Shown here: one piece after another, positions 35,465 through 46,367 of the stretch | Position numbering within the stretch: the first letter of the stretch is position 1 | Layout: every line of letters begins with the position of its first letter | Origin: Euptelea pleiosperma | Taxonomy: Eukaryota; Streptophyta; Magnoliopsida; Ranunculales; Eupteleaceae | DNA: 64,000 nt | Direction of reading: 5' to 3' | NCBI GenBank assembly: GCA_035048495.1 | Contig: CM068545.1 | Location: 42,092,450 to 42,156,449, forward strand | Notes under the pieces: generated by a model | Told to the model about the DNA's origin: nothing | Seen by the model: only the letters and a program-made list of their open reading frames with translations | Database searches by the model: none | Position numbers and translations under genes: made by a program

Positions 35465-37169
35465 TGATATTCGCTCAAAAGTGCTTATTTTAAGCCATTA
35501 TCCTTATAGCGATGTCGCATTCTCTTACGCAAAACTTGTCTTTTCGTCGACTTTTTCACATAAGAGTTTCTTCCAATGCGTAGAGCGCAATCTTTAAACG
35601 AAAATCGACTATTTGCATGAAATATACGTATTTCGGATAGTCTAGATATGAAGCCATTTTGATTAAGTCTCATTACGTGCTTTTCTCTCGCAGGAAACCC
35701 AATCGGGCGATTTTAGAGACTTGCGGGCCCACGATCAACCATAGAAGCCTAATATCAAAGCTTAAGGAGTCAACAAGCTATGACAAGAAGAGACCGGCCA
35801 AGTACGGGTCAAGTCAGAGGATCGTAGAGCCAGATAAAGAACCAAGAGAGAGGAAAAGCTGAAGACCAAGAGACGAGCTAAAGTGATTCAAAGCCGCACC
35901 AACTGACATAAAATGACGGCTTACGTAATTGGTAAAGCCGACGGAAGATTACATTAAAGATCAGGGTTCATGACCCTCCGCCAGCTCTTTTGCCATTATT
36001 TTGTATTATTTTCTCTCTCCATCTCTCTAGACTCTAATATCTAACCTGTAGATCATCTCATCCTACCATTAGATCCCCAGATCTACCATCCGATCCCCCT
36101 CTCCATGATCGAATTGCCTATATCTCACCATCCGATCCTTAGATCGATCGTCCTAACCCTCTGATCTCCATCATCTAACCTCAGATCTTCTCTCCTTTAG
36201 CTTTATTCCATCTCTCATAGTTCTTCTACCGTTAGATCTTCCATTCGACCGTTAGATCATTCATCTGACCGTTGGATCTTTCCAGATCTTACGGTCTGCC
36301 AATTGTGGACCGAGTCAAACTGCCACCTCATCTCATCCAATTATCATAGTTTCATCATCTAACAGCCCCCATGGCCAAGTGACCCACAAGCAAATTGGAA
36401 GCCCACGGCCTTGTAACCCGTCCTAGAGCCCATGGTGTTTTGGGCTCATTTACCATTTTTTATCCTCTAGCGGCCAAACGCACCCTAACTCATGGCCTCG
36501 CAAGAGGCCCATATCTATCCGGCCCATTAGCCCGCTTATCCTTGAGCCCATGCCCATACCCATTGACACATGGTCACAAGGCCCACGGGCCAATTATCCT
36601 TGTAATGACCCAATCAATGCAAGTGGCCAACATAAACCCATGGGCTCTCACAAGCCCACATTCAAGCCAATGGGAGAAGTGGTCAACTTTGACCACTTCT
36701 CATCAATCCCCAACCTCATTCCCACGTTTCTCTCTCCCACAACAAACTACTCGATCCTATAAAAGAGAGAGAAACCTTGGGTTTCTTTGGTTCCTTCCCC
36801 CCTCAATTCTCCTAATCTCTTCTTCTTTCTACTTGCAACTTCTTCCTCAATCTCTCCCTTTCAAGCTGCAAATCATCAACCGGGAAAAGGTGTTGTCAAA
36901 ACCGGGAACAATCTGCTCTTCCTCAGCACAGCACATGCAAACCCAGCAAAATCATCTCTGAAATACCGTTGCTGGAGTTATCTCCATCAGGTTGCTGTTG
37001 GTGAGTCTGATCACCACGTCATCTGCACCACCGTTCTCCCACAACCAGTGCATCAAGACCAACCAATAGTAGATCGGATTCACAAGGTGTGCAGACCAGA
37101 TCTGCATCGTTCTCTCCTCCCAAGTGCTGACTTCCAAGCACGACCAACACTCCACCGACCTGCAACACT

Positions 37170-37190
37170 GAGTTGCAGGTCTGCAACTCC
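37170..37190. repeat. GAGTTGCAG palindrome
   Basis: 9-bp arms GAGTTGCAG/CTGCAACTC with a 2-nt loop. Confidence 0.85.
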
Positions 37191-37372
37191 CGTGGGCACA
37201 CCAGCCACCATCTGCGGCATCGTTGTTTGCCAACAACGTGGTTGCTCAGCAGTTTCGGTTCTCTCCCCCTCTAAAACTCCAGATCTTCTTACCCTTCTCT
37301 TCTCTCACCTCTCCTTCGAAGATTTTGGGTGGCTGTGTGACAGCCAGCACCCCCCACCTCTCCTCACCATTA

Positions 37373-37397
37373 ATTCCGGCGAGCAGCTCGCCGGAAT
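37373..37397. repeat. CCGGCGAG palindrome, first copy
   Basis: 11-bp perfect arms ATTCCGGCGAG/CTCGCCGGAAT with a 3-nt loop. A second palindrome class specific to this LTR. Confidence 0.88.
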
Positions 37398-37478
37398 CTG
37401 CAACTCCAACCGGAGTTAATCCTCCACCTTCTTCTTCTTCTTCTTCTTCTTCTTCTTCTTCTTCCTGTTCTTCACACA

Positions 37479-37499
37479 GGAGTTGCAGGTTGCAACTCC
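37479..37499. repeat. GGAGTTGCA palindrome
   Basis: 9-bp arms with a 3-nt loop, between the two CCGGCGAG palindromes. Confidence 0.88.
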
Positions 37500-37522
37500 A
37501 TATTCTCCAACCAGCCACCATT

Positions 37523-37549
37523 GATTCCGGCGAGAAGCTCGCCGGAATC
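37523..37549. repeat. CCGGCGAG palindrome, second copy
   Basis: 12-bp perfect arms GATTCCGGCGAG/CTCGCCGGAATC with a 3-nt loop, 150 bp after the first copy. Confidence 0.88.
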
Positions 37550-38691
37550 TGCACTCCATTCACCTTCTAGAGCACTTCCAACACCACGTGGTGCAGCTAA
37601 ATCACCACCATTCCACCTCACCTGCTACTACAAGGTCCTATTCAATCCAATCCAGCAAGCTTTCGGACTGCAAATCCTTCTTGACGGTGGTCTTCCCCAT
37701 TAGAACAGGCACCTGCGAGCTTCATTTCTTCTCCTTCACGCTATTCTTCTAGCTGCACACGGCTCCAATAGCAGGTTCCTCTAGCGAACTTGCACAGTAA
37801 TGTGGAGAAAGTTCTCCACCTGTTGAACTCCGGTGATCTTCTCAAGCTCACGGACCTGCACTTCTCGTCTCCAGCGAAGGAAACCAGCAACTCCACCTTG
37901 TGCTGCCATCATCCCTCTCTCGACCAAGAAGAGCAATCAGCTCTTGTTTAGCCTGCAAACCCTTCGCCCTGCACCACCTGCAACGTGTTGCTCCTCCCTT
38001 TGCCAGTACGTCGAGCACTCTCCATCACCACTTGCAAGCTCCAACGGTCACTTCCTTGCCGCTGCAAGTCAAGTGCACCTCCAGATCCACTTCGTCCTTG
38101 GCATAAGTTCTACACCTTCTTCTCCGGTCACCATTTGCTTCATTCCACGTCTCTGCATCACCATCCTACCACACGGTCAGCAACAGTGCATCAAAGACCA
38201 CCACGTGGTGCAACACATGCAACCACTTAGTGGACTTTCTTTTCATCCGTGGATCGAATCAAAAGGTGAGATCTTAAGGTGAATCTCTTTCCTCTTTCTC
38301 TTTCTATCTTTAAACCCTCTCATTACTTTGTTCTCTCTCTAAATTCTCATTTTCCCTCTCTTTCTCTCTCTAAAACCCCTATTTTCTCTCTCTACTCTCA
38401 TTGCTTTCTAGGATTAAATATTAGTTTGTTTTATTTGATTCAATTTTTGTAAACACTTGATGAATTATTAAATTTAATTGAAATATCTTTCTTCATTGTG
38501 CCATCATTTCTAAGCATATTTCCCTTAATTTGTTCTTTATTTGCCCTAACCCCGAGTGCGGACGATACCCGACACGAGCCACTGTGCAAGTCTGCATTTT
38601 TGCAGATTAAGTGAACCAAATCGGAGAAATTACAAATATTGTTGAACTTTAGGGTTTCCGTAACCAACGACGCGGAAAAACCTTAATTTCA

Positions 38692-39225
38692 TATATCTCA
38701 CATTCACATGCACACTGAGTATTTCTGTGAGAATGGATTTGATAGAGGTATGAAATCCTATATTATTAGAATTGGGAATAAACCTCTACTGATTATAACT
38801 TCAAATTAGTAGTGTTCCTGCCTTCAGTTGATTTCGAAACTACACTATAGTTGACTGTTGGCCTCCTAATGAGAGTTATTATTTTGAGAAAAAAGCTACC
38901 TCCACAAAATTAGAGTAAATGCCATATGTATGGCCCTATTTACAATTTAATTCTGATTCTCATTGCTGTAGAAAATGGCTATCTATATGGAGAGTGAAAG
39001 CTACCTATATTCAAAGTGAATAAAAAGGACGTAAAAGATAGCCAATTTGCTAGAAAAATTCTTATCCATCAGCAAATACCCATATACATGAGAGTACGTG
39101 AGATCCCTTAATAACTCTAATGAGGACTTTATGATCGATACAGGATACCTCCAAATTTTGATACTTATGAAAAATTACTACTAAAATCTTATCCGGTACC
39201 ACAGATAGACTCAGATCACTTACAC
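38692..39225 (+). mobile_element. copia-2 continued after Athila-A
   Basis: From 38697 the sequence aligns with copia-1 19030-19585 (shared landmarks ATTCACATGCACACTG, GACTGTTGGCCTCC, ACAGGATACCTCCA). This shows that Athila-A landed in this copia element. Similarity fades after about 39215. Confidence 0.85.
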
Positions 39226-39540
39226 GTGATGATATTATTGTTGATATTTGAATCTATGAGTATTAGTGATATGTGACTTGCGGTAATGTCTAAAAGAATT
39301 AATATTTTTGATGAAGCAAAAGATTGCACTAACGTGTTAGTTAATTCACTCAAATCAGAATCAGTGTTTATTGCTTATCAAGATTGTCTTTATGAAGTGA
39401 ATTCTATGTTTTTCTGACATTTTATCTTTTCTTGAGCAGTTTAAAAAGGATTTTTTTGAATTGAAAAGATTTTCTTGGGGGTCCTGGAAAATGAGCCTAT
39501 TGGTTTAAAAAAATTTAAAATTTTTTCTTCTCGGACCAGT

Positions 39541-39712
39541 CCAATCCATTGGAGGGTACAGCCCAATCAATTGGACATCTCCAATCGATTGGAGAATACA
39601 GCAAGCTCCAATCGATTGGACAGTGCGACGTTCAGTTTTATATAATCCAAAATGGGTCATTTTCAACCCCAATCGATCCAATCACCTCCCAGATTTCTCC
39701 CAATCGATCGCA
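39541..39712. repeat. AATCGATTGG motif cluster upstream of the transposon-protein pseudogene
   Basis: Two exact AATCGATTGG and two variants at 39541-39620, then AATCGATCCAAT and AATCGATCGC further on. It uses the same core as the copia U3 arrays but different spacers. Confidence 0.8.
39640..39646 (+). promoter_or_regulatory. TATA box
   Basis: TATATAA about 220 bp upstream of the pseudogene start at 39860, directly after the AATCGATTGG cluster. Confidence 0.5.
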
Positions 39713-41066
39713 GGTGCCCGATCTACTGTTTACATAAGGTTTTGTGGAGCGATTCTCTCAATTTCCTTGCTTTCCACTTCACCCTCTTTGTTGTGTTTTT
39801 GGGGAGTTTCTGAGCAAAAAGTGAGATTTTTTTAGTATTTTCTTCCCTTCTTAGTGCTCATGGCAACAAATCCTCGTTGTAGAAGAGCTATTGATATTCG
39901 CTCAAAAGTGCTTATTTTAAGCAATTATCCTTATAGCGTTATCGCACTCTCCTACGTAAAATACTCTATTTATCTACTTTTTTTTGTAAAAGTCTCTTCT
40001 GTTGCGTAGAACACACTTTTCTGGACGAAATGGTATATTTGCATGCATTAAACACATTTTTGGAAGTCTAGATATAAAGCCATTCTAATTAAGTCTCATT
40101 ACACGCTTCTTCTATTGTAGGAAACCCTGAGTGGATGATTCTTGAGACTTGCAGGCCCAGATCGATCATGAAAGCCCAATATCAAAACTTAAAGAGCCCA
40201 CAGGCTATGACTAGAAGATATGGGCCAAATACGGGCTGAAAAAGAGGACTGAAGAGCCTGCCCAAAGAACGAAGAGAGTGGGAGAGCCAATGACCAAGAG
40301 ATGGACCAAGGCGTTTAAAGCCACATGAGTCAGCAAGAAATGATAGTCTACTCTACTGGAGAAGCGTGAGGATGGTCACAGTGAAGACTAGGGTTCAAAC
40401 CCTCTTCCAATACTTTTATCTCCATTTTCTGATATCTTCTCTCTCCTCCCCCTAATTTTCTATCTCATCTCTCCTTATTCTCTCTCTATTCATCTCTCGG
40501 TCCTCGGATCTACTGACCTAATCCCAGAACTCCTGCCCATTGGCTCTGGCCCATCTCCCTAAGCTATCGGACCGTTGGATCGTCCATCAGACCGTCGGAT
40601 CTCTCTAAATCCATTGGCCTGCCAATCTGGATCCTGATCAAGTCATCTTCAGTCTGACCATCAGATTGTCTGTCACATCATCAATCCATGTGGGCCAGTA
40701 GCCGGGCCCATCATCATCGACCTGTTGCCCGACCATTTAGTGGACCCCGTCAATTTCAAAATAATTTAAATTAAATTTTAAAAAAGAGGGGGTCCACTAA
40801 ATGGGAAAATTTCCCAAAGAAAAGTAAGGTTTTCCATAAAAAAAATATATTTTATTTTTAAAAAAACCCAACCCCATTTTCCATTAAAGGAAAGTGGGAG
40901 TTTTTTTTAAGGAAAAGAGAAGGGTTCTTTGGAACCCTAATCCCTCTCCCATCTCTCCATCTCTTTCCCCAAAAAAAAAACTCCCCCACGTTCTCCTCTT
41001 CATTCTCTTCTTCCTTTTCTTCTTTCTCTCCTCCCTTCTTCTCCGGCGAGCTGGTTTGCCGCCGCC

Positions 41067-41084
41067 ACTTCTTCTTCTTCTTCC

Positions 41085-41115
<31 letters not shown>

Positions 41116-41169
41116 CTTCTTCTTCTTCTTCTTCTTCTTCTTCTTCTTCATCCTCTTCTTCTTCTTCTT
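41067..41169. repeat. (CTT)n microsatellite
   Basis: About 100 bases of CTT repeats with few interruptions, at the same LTR position as the GAA runs near 149 and 4991. Confidence 0.95.
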
Positions 41170-41199
41170 TTTTTTTTCCACCCCTTTTCATAGGTTGCT

Positions 41200-41220
41200 G
41201 GAGTTGCAAACTGCAACTCC
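41200..41220. repeat. GGAGTTGCA palindrome
   Basis: 9-bp arms GGAGTTGCA/TGCAACTCC with a 3-nt loop. Confidence 0.88.
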
Positions 41221-41231
41221 GGCGACCTCCA

Positions 41232-41475
41232 TTGAAGCCAGTACGAACCTTGGTTCCCATGCACCACCGTCTTCCTCTCCACCTGTTGGACTGCACCTGC
41301 AACTAGCATAGCGAACCACCACTGCCCCCTTCCTCCACTTGCAGCACCACCCTTTGAAGCCAGTACGAACCTTGGTTACCATGCACCACCGTCTTCCTCT
41401 CCACCTGTTGGACTGCACCTGCAACTAGCATAGCCAACCACCGCTGCCCCCTTCCTCCACTTGCAGCACCACCCT
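41232..41475 (+). repeat. 122-bp tandem duplication in LTR
   Basis: 41232-41353 and 41354-41475 are near-identical (a handful of mismatches, for example GTTCCC against GTTACC). I did not see this duplication in the other LTRs, so it is probably private to this copy. Confidence 0.9.
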
Positions 41476-41706
41476 TTGCCGGTGTCTTCTCCACCAACTT
41501 GCACTTGCTCTCACCTCCATTAACCCCGGTAAGCTCATCTTCTTCTAAATTTTTCTTCTTCTTCTTCGCCCTCCTTTGCTCCATCTTCTTCTGGTTCTCC
41601 TCCCCATTCCGCCTGTGTGCTCTACCACCACTCACGGCCTGGCCGTGACCCTCTTCATTTTCTTCATCACTTCCACCGCCTCATTTTCTTCATCACTTCC
41701 ACCGCC

Positions 41707-41727
41707 GGAGTTGCAGGCAGCAACTCC
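41707..41727. repeat. GGAGTTGC palindrome
   Basis: 8-bp arms GGAGTTGC/GCAACTCC with a 5-nt loop. Confidence 0.82.
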
Positions 41728-44189
41728 AGCCGCAACCGCTTCATTCCCCTCACCTACTGGCCTCTGCCTTTTCCACCACCATCATTGTCTTCGTCTCCAC
41801 CACTGTCTACAATTCCTCTGCCTGCTGCTCTTTCTACCACAACAACAAAACCCCCACGGGTACGATCTCCCCTCAATGGCAGATTAGAGATCTCTTGCTG
41901 CTCCGTCATCACCAACGCCCCACACCAGTCCACCATCCCGAAGCACAGCACCACCACCAGCCATCTTCCATCTTCTCTACTGCCTGCATCCACTCCCATT
42001 ACCGCCAGACACCACCTATCTTTCTTGCTGGGTGAACCAGCAAGAAACTCTTTCCTACCACTCCACAGCCATCAATTCCCCCATCTATTCCACCTCTCCC
42101 CAATCGTCTTCTGCCTCATCGAGGTGGTAAACCACCACCTGCAACACCAAGTTGCAGGGTCGTCTCTATTGATCGCCAAGAGTGTGCATCCTTGCTGCTG
42201 GTGTGCACGCTGTTGCCCTCAACCATCTTCACCCGAACCAGACCAGTGTGCACCGTCCAGCCTCTCCAACAGTCAAGCACGAGTTGTGCTTCTTCAATCA
42301 CTTGGCCGGAATTGCAACCGTGATCTCCATTAATGCCGGCAACTAACCCAGTCTCCACCTATTCCGACACTCAATCCTCATATGCACGAGTTTTGAGAGC
42401 AACACTTGTGGCTAAGCACTTCCTTGGGTCCCTCCATCACATGGCCAACCCACATCAATCTTCTAACTTGGCCGATTTCTCTATTGGGCCATCCTCTTGG
42501 CAGATCTCCTAAGGTAATCCATGGTGAAGTTTCTCTCTACCTATCACTTTCTCTCTCTAGGATACTATGCTTATCACTTTCTCTCTCATGTTTCTCTCTC
42601 TACAAATTCTATTTCTCTCGCTTTCTAGATTAATGTTCTTTGTTTGTTAGAAAGTCATTTGATTAACAAATTTTGTAAGTTACAATTTTATTGAATGATG
42701 ATGGATTTTTAATAAGTTGGATTTTGTTCTAATTGTTCTATTTCTTCATGTTTAATGATTATGTGACATTGGTCTTTTTGAAAAGATTGTTTTAATCTTG
42801 ATCCATCAATCGCCATCCTCATTCCATCATTTCTTTTTAACAAATTATGTGGAAAATTTGTCATTTTATGTTCTGTACTGTGAGTCCTCTAACCCCCGAG
42901 TGAGGACACGAATCCCTATACAATATCTCCATATTTTGCAGGATAATCGGATAAAAATTACAAATGTGTTGAGATGAGGGTTTCCGTTACCAACGACGCG
43001 AAACAAACCTACTTTCAGCTATTGTACTATCTGAAGAGGAAAGTGATGATGAAGAACCCCTGGTTCAACGGACTCAATCACTAGTCAAACGGGGTGGTCG
43101 ACTTAGTAGGTCGCGACACTCTAAGCGGGGTGAATCATCTCGAGGACCTAGGAGAGCTCGTGGTTATGCCCGACATAGCGATATTCCTTCGGTGAGTGCT
43201 CCTATCTCCCCGTTCACTTTTGATTCTGATATTCGCTCAAAAGTGCTTATTTTAAGCACTTATCCTGTTAGCGTTATCGCACTCTCCTGCGTAAAACTGC
43301 TCTAATTATCCACTTTTCTACGTAAGAGTCTATCTCATTGCGTAAAACACACTTTTCTGGACGAAATGGTATATTTGCATGCATTAAACACATTTTCGGA
43401 AGTCTAAATATTAAGCCGTTCTGATAAAGTCTCATTACGCGCTTCTTCTGTCGCAGGAAACCCCGATGGGACGATTTTCGAGACTTGTGGGCCCAAATCG
43501 ATCATGAAAGCCCATTATCAAAGCTTAACAAGCCCACGTGCTATAACTAGAAGATATGGGCCAAATATGGGCTGAATAAGAGGACCAAAAAGCCGGCCCA
43601 AAGAACGAAGAGAGTAGGAGAGCCAATGACCAAGAGACGGACCAAAGCGTTTAAAGCCACATGAGTCAGCAAAGAATGATGGTCGACTCTACTGGAGAAG
43701 CGTGAGGATGGTCACAGTGAAGACCAGGGTTCCAGACCCTCCGCCAGTGCTTTTTTTTCCATTTTTTTGATACTTTTTCTCTCATCTCTCCTTATTCTCT
43801 CTCTCTCTTCATCTCTCGATCCTCGAATCTACTGACCTAACCCCAGAACTCCTGCCTATCAGCTCTATCTCATCTCCCTTAGCTTTCTGACCGTTGGATC
43901 TTCCATCGGACCGTTGGATCTTCAATCGGACCGTTGGATCTCTCTAGATCCGTCGATCTACCAATCTGGGTCCCAATCAAGTCACCATCCATCCGATCGC
44001 CTTCAGAATGCCTGTCACATCATCTTGTGAGACGATGGACATCATCAGTCCATGTGGGCCAGTAGCCGGGCCCATCAGCATCGACCCGCTGTCCGACCAG
44101 TTAGTGGACCCCGCGAATTTCAAAAATAATTTTAATTAAATGGGGGGTCCACTAATTGGGGAGATTCCCCATAATAAAGTAGGTTTTTA

Positions 44190-44235
<46 letters not shown>

Positions 44236-44264
44236 TTTTCGTATTTTTTTATTTTAAAAAAATA

Positions 44265-44290
44265 CCCTATTTCCATTAAAGGAAATAGGG
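44265..44290. repeat. TATA-adjacent hairpin of Athila-B LTR
   Basis: 10-bp arms with loop ATTAAA, immediately upstream of CTTTAAAAGG. Duplicated in the 3' LTR at 56812-56837. Confidence 0.9.
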
Positions 44291-44448
44291 AGCTTTAAAA
44301 GGAGAAGGATAGGGGTTCATTCGAACCCTAATCCCCTCCCTTTCTCCTCCATTCTCTCCCCCAACTCGTGGCCCCCTCTTTCTCCTCGGTTTTTGACTGT
44401 TTTTCCTCCATTTTTTCTCAATCACCGTCTTCATCTTCATCTTTATCA

Positions 44449-44472
44449 CCGGAGTTGCGCCTGCAACTCCGG
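44449..44472. repeat. GGAGTTGC palindrome (hybrid flanks)
   Basis: 10-bp arms CCGGAGTTGC/GCAACTCCGG. The left flank matches that of the copy at 7001-7025, while the loop and right flank match 6832-6855, as if the sequence between two palindromes had been deleted. The 3' LTR copy is at 56996-57019. Confidence 0.88.
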
Positions 44473-44635
44473 CCGTTCGTTCCACACCTTGCTGGCCTTT
44501 ATTCCCCCCCTTTCTCTACCACGTTCCACCATCTCCTTGACTGTCTACCCTAAAGCATTCAGTCCTTCTCCTCTCTCTGCCCTCTCTTTCACAAAACAAA
44601 AGAAAAAAAAAGAAAAAAATATTTTTTTTAGATCA

Positions 44636-44660
44636 CCGGAGTTGCAGGTTGCAACTCCGG
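44636..44660. repeat. GGAGTTGCA palindrome
   Basis: 11-bp arms CCGGAGTTGCA/TGCAACTCCGG with a 3-nt loop; 3' LTR copy at 57183-57207. Confidence 0.9.
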
Positions 44661-44960
44661 CAACCTCCATTACCGCCTGTTCCCCTCTCTCCTACATCCT
44701 GGACTTTCTCTCCTCCACGCCCATATCAACTCTCTCCAAGCTGTTTCAACCCAAGCCGCCCCTTGCCGTTGCACATCTCCACCACAGCACCGCGTTGTGC
44801 GTCCTCCATTGCTGGCTGGAACTGCAAGTCCGGCGAGATTTGCTGCTTCCATCTTCTCTGTTAGTACCTGCAACAGGGAGAAAAGAAGGAGAGGAAGCCG
44901 TTAGACTTACCTCCATTGGACTGGTGTGCACCAGCCACCGTCCCCACACTCTCTAACGTG

Positions 44961-44985
44961 CTGGAGTTGCAACCTGCAACTCCAG
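44961..44985. repeat. GGAGTTGCA palindrome with paired change
   Basis: 11-bp arms CTGGAGTTGCA/TGCAACTCCAG. Relative to the CCGG form both arms are changed so that pairing is kept; 3' LTR copy at 57508-57532. Confidence 0.9.
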
Positions 44986-46353
44986 TCCGTTTTGCTCAAA
45001 AACCAGAAAAAAAAAAAAAAAAAGAAAGAGAAAAAGAAAGGAAAGAGAGAAGAGAAGAGAAGAGAGGAGGAGAGGACTCCTACCTGCTGGAGTGCACGCC
45101 CAGTTCGCCCTCCCCTTCCTCGTTGCTGCCTCTTGCAACGCCTCCACACAACCGTGCTTCACCATCACTACCGTCCCCCTACTGCCACCATCGTCCCCAG
45201 CCACTTGGCCAAGCCGTCTCTCCCTTGGACTGGTGCATCTCCTTTGCACCACCAGCAGGTGTGTCCCACCGTGATCGCCATGCAACTCCGGCATCCTTGC
45301 TGGTGCATGGACTTGCAAAGCCAGCAGATCCGCCCTCAACTCTCCACGATTGCTGGCTCCTCCACCACCGATTTCACCCTATGATCTCCATCTTCAGTGA
45401 CTGCCCCTCTTAGCGCTGCTATGTACGTCCACGACCTGTTGCATCTCCAACTCATATTCAAGGTTAGCCTCTCCACCTTCTAGACCGCCCACAAGTGCAC
45501 CACCGTGCAACATCACCACTTGCTCACAGATCGCCGCCACTTCTCCAAAGAGCAGCTAGTGCTCTTCTTGCTGCTAGTGCACCATCCACCCCACTCTCTA
45601 CCAAGCACCAGCTGGCGTCTTATCTCCAAAACGTGGAAACTAATCCACGGGTTCTCTTGTCTGGAGTAGATCTTGACCACAGGCGCACCCTCCATTCACT
45701 GTTGCTGTGGAGATCATATCTCCTCCTTGCCGCCTACAACCCTCCATTACATGCTCCTCCGTAGTCCAGCACCCCAAAACCCAATAAATCTCCCTTCAAC
45801 TCCATCTCTACCATGCACTGCCTTCTACTTAGCAGCCCCACAAGAACCACCATCATATTCCGTGCACCACAATGGCCGATCAATGGTCCAATCCCATTCT
45901 GGTGAAGTTGCTGAGGTAGTTTCTCCCTTTATTTCCTCAGTTCTCTCTCTAGGTTAAAAATTTCTCTCTCTAAATTAGTTTTCTCTCTCTAGAGAGTAAT
46001 CTCTCTTTCTAGAGACCTCTTTCTAACTTTCTCTCTCTAACTCTCTTTAGGATTTTCTTCTTTAAAACTGCTTTTTAGTTCATCTTATTTTATTTTATGT
46101 TCGATTCAAGCATTGTAATAGACATTTTGATCACTGAATGATGAAGTTTGTTCTTATCTATTATTTCTTGTGATATTCCGTAAGTTTTGTTCTTATTCGC
46201 GCTAATCCGACTAATTCTGAGTGCGGATCGACATCCGACACAAGCCACTGTGCAAAATTGCTCATTCTACAGGTTAAAAGTCTCGGATTAATTAAAATTG
46301 TGTTGAAGTTAGGGTTTCCGTAACCAACGACGCGGAAAAATCCTATTTTCAAA

Positions 46354-46367
46354 TGGCGCCGCTGCCG
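46354..46367 (+). promoter_or_regulatory. tRNA-Asp primer-binding site
   Basis: TGGCGCCGCTGCCG, one mismatch from the Athila-A site, two bases after the 5' LTR. Confidence 0.9.

Larger units (their letters stand above)
26374..38691 (+). mobile_element. Athila-A: Ty3/gypsy element with collapsed 5' LTR
   Basis: Bounded by perfect duplications TATAT at 26369-26373 and 38692-38696, inside copia-2, whose sequence continues on both sides. The 3' LTR is 3227 bp (35465-38691) but the 5' LTR is only 18 bp. The tRNA-Asp primer site, a gag-pol frame with FMDD-type RT and D,D(35)E integrase, and a G-rich tract before the 3' LTR place it in the Athila group of Ty3/gypsy. Two nonsense mutations and the lost 5' promoter make it inactive. 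Confidence 0.93.
35465..38691 (+). repeat. Athila-A 3' LTR
   Basis: 3227 bp, starting TGATATTCGC and ending TTAATTTCA. TATAAAA box at 36758-36764, then a GAAACC/GGTTTC hairpin. It holds GGAGTTGCA palindromes (37170-37190, 37479-37499), two CCGGCGAG palindromes (37373-37397, 37523-37549) and a (CTT)n run at about 37418-37464. Confidence 0.92.
39226..39859 (+). other. Boundary region and promoter of the next unit
   Basis: No similarity to copia-1. From 39541 to about 39712 there are CCAATCGATTGG-type motifs like those in the copia LTRs. A TATATAA box (39640-39646) follows about 220 bp before the ATG at 39860. It may be the LTR or promoter of a separate element whose left edge I cannot define. 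Confidence 0.5.
39892..43017 (+). mobile_element. Athila-type solo LTR, forward
   Basis: 3126 bp from TGATATTCGC to CTACTTTCA, with duplication GCTAT at 39887-39891 and 43018-43022. No internal region. It contains a (CTT)n run (about 41067-41169), palindromes at 41200-41220 and 41707-41727, and a 122-bp tandem duplication (41232-41475). It interrupts the transposon-protein pseudogene after 32 bases of coding sequence. Confidence 0.95.
43227..46351 (+). repeat. Athila-B 5' LTR
   Basis: Starts TGATATTCGC and ends CCTATTTTCA. In order it holds an A40 tract (44193-44232), a hairpin CCCTATTTCC/GGAAATAGGG (44265-44290), a CTTTAAAAGG TATA-like box (from 44293), a GGGTTC/GAACCC hairpin (44313-44328) and three GGAGTTGC palindromes. 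A run of TTTCTCTCTCTA motifs lies at about 45940-46050. The conserved terminus carries TTTCCG facing CGGAAA. Confidence 0.95.

Noticed and set aside
44393..45413. Long Pro/Ser/His-rich open frames (up to 187 codons) in the Athila-B LTR
   Set aside because: They lie in low-complexity pyrimidine-rich LTR sequence, overlap in several frames, and are not kept in the other LTRs. Their identity in both LTRs simply reflects LTR identity.
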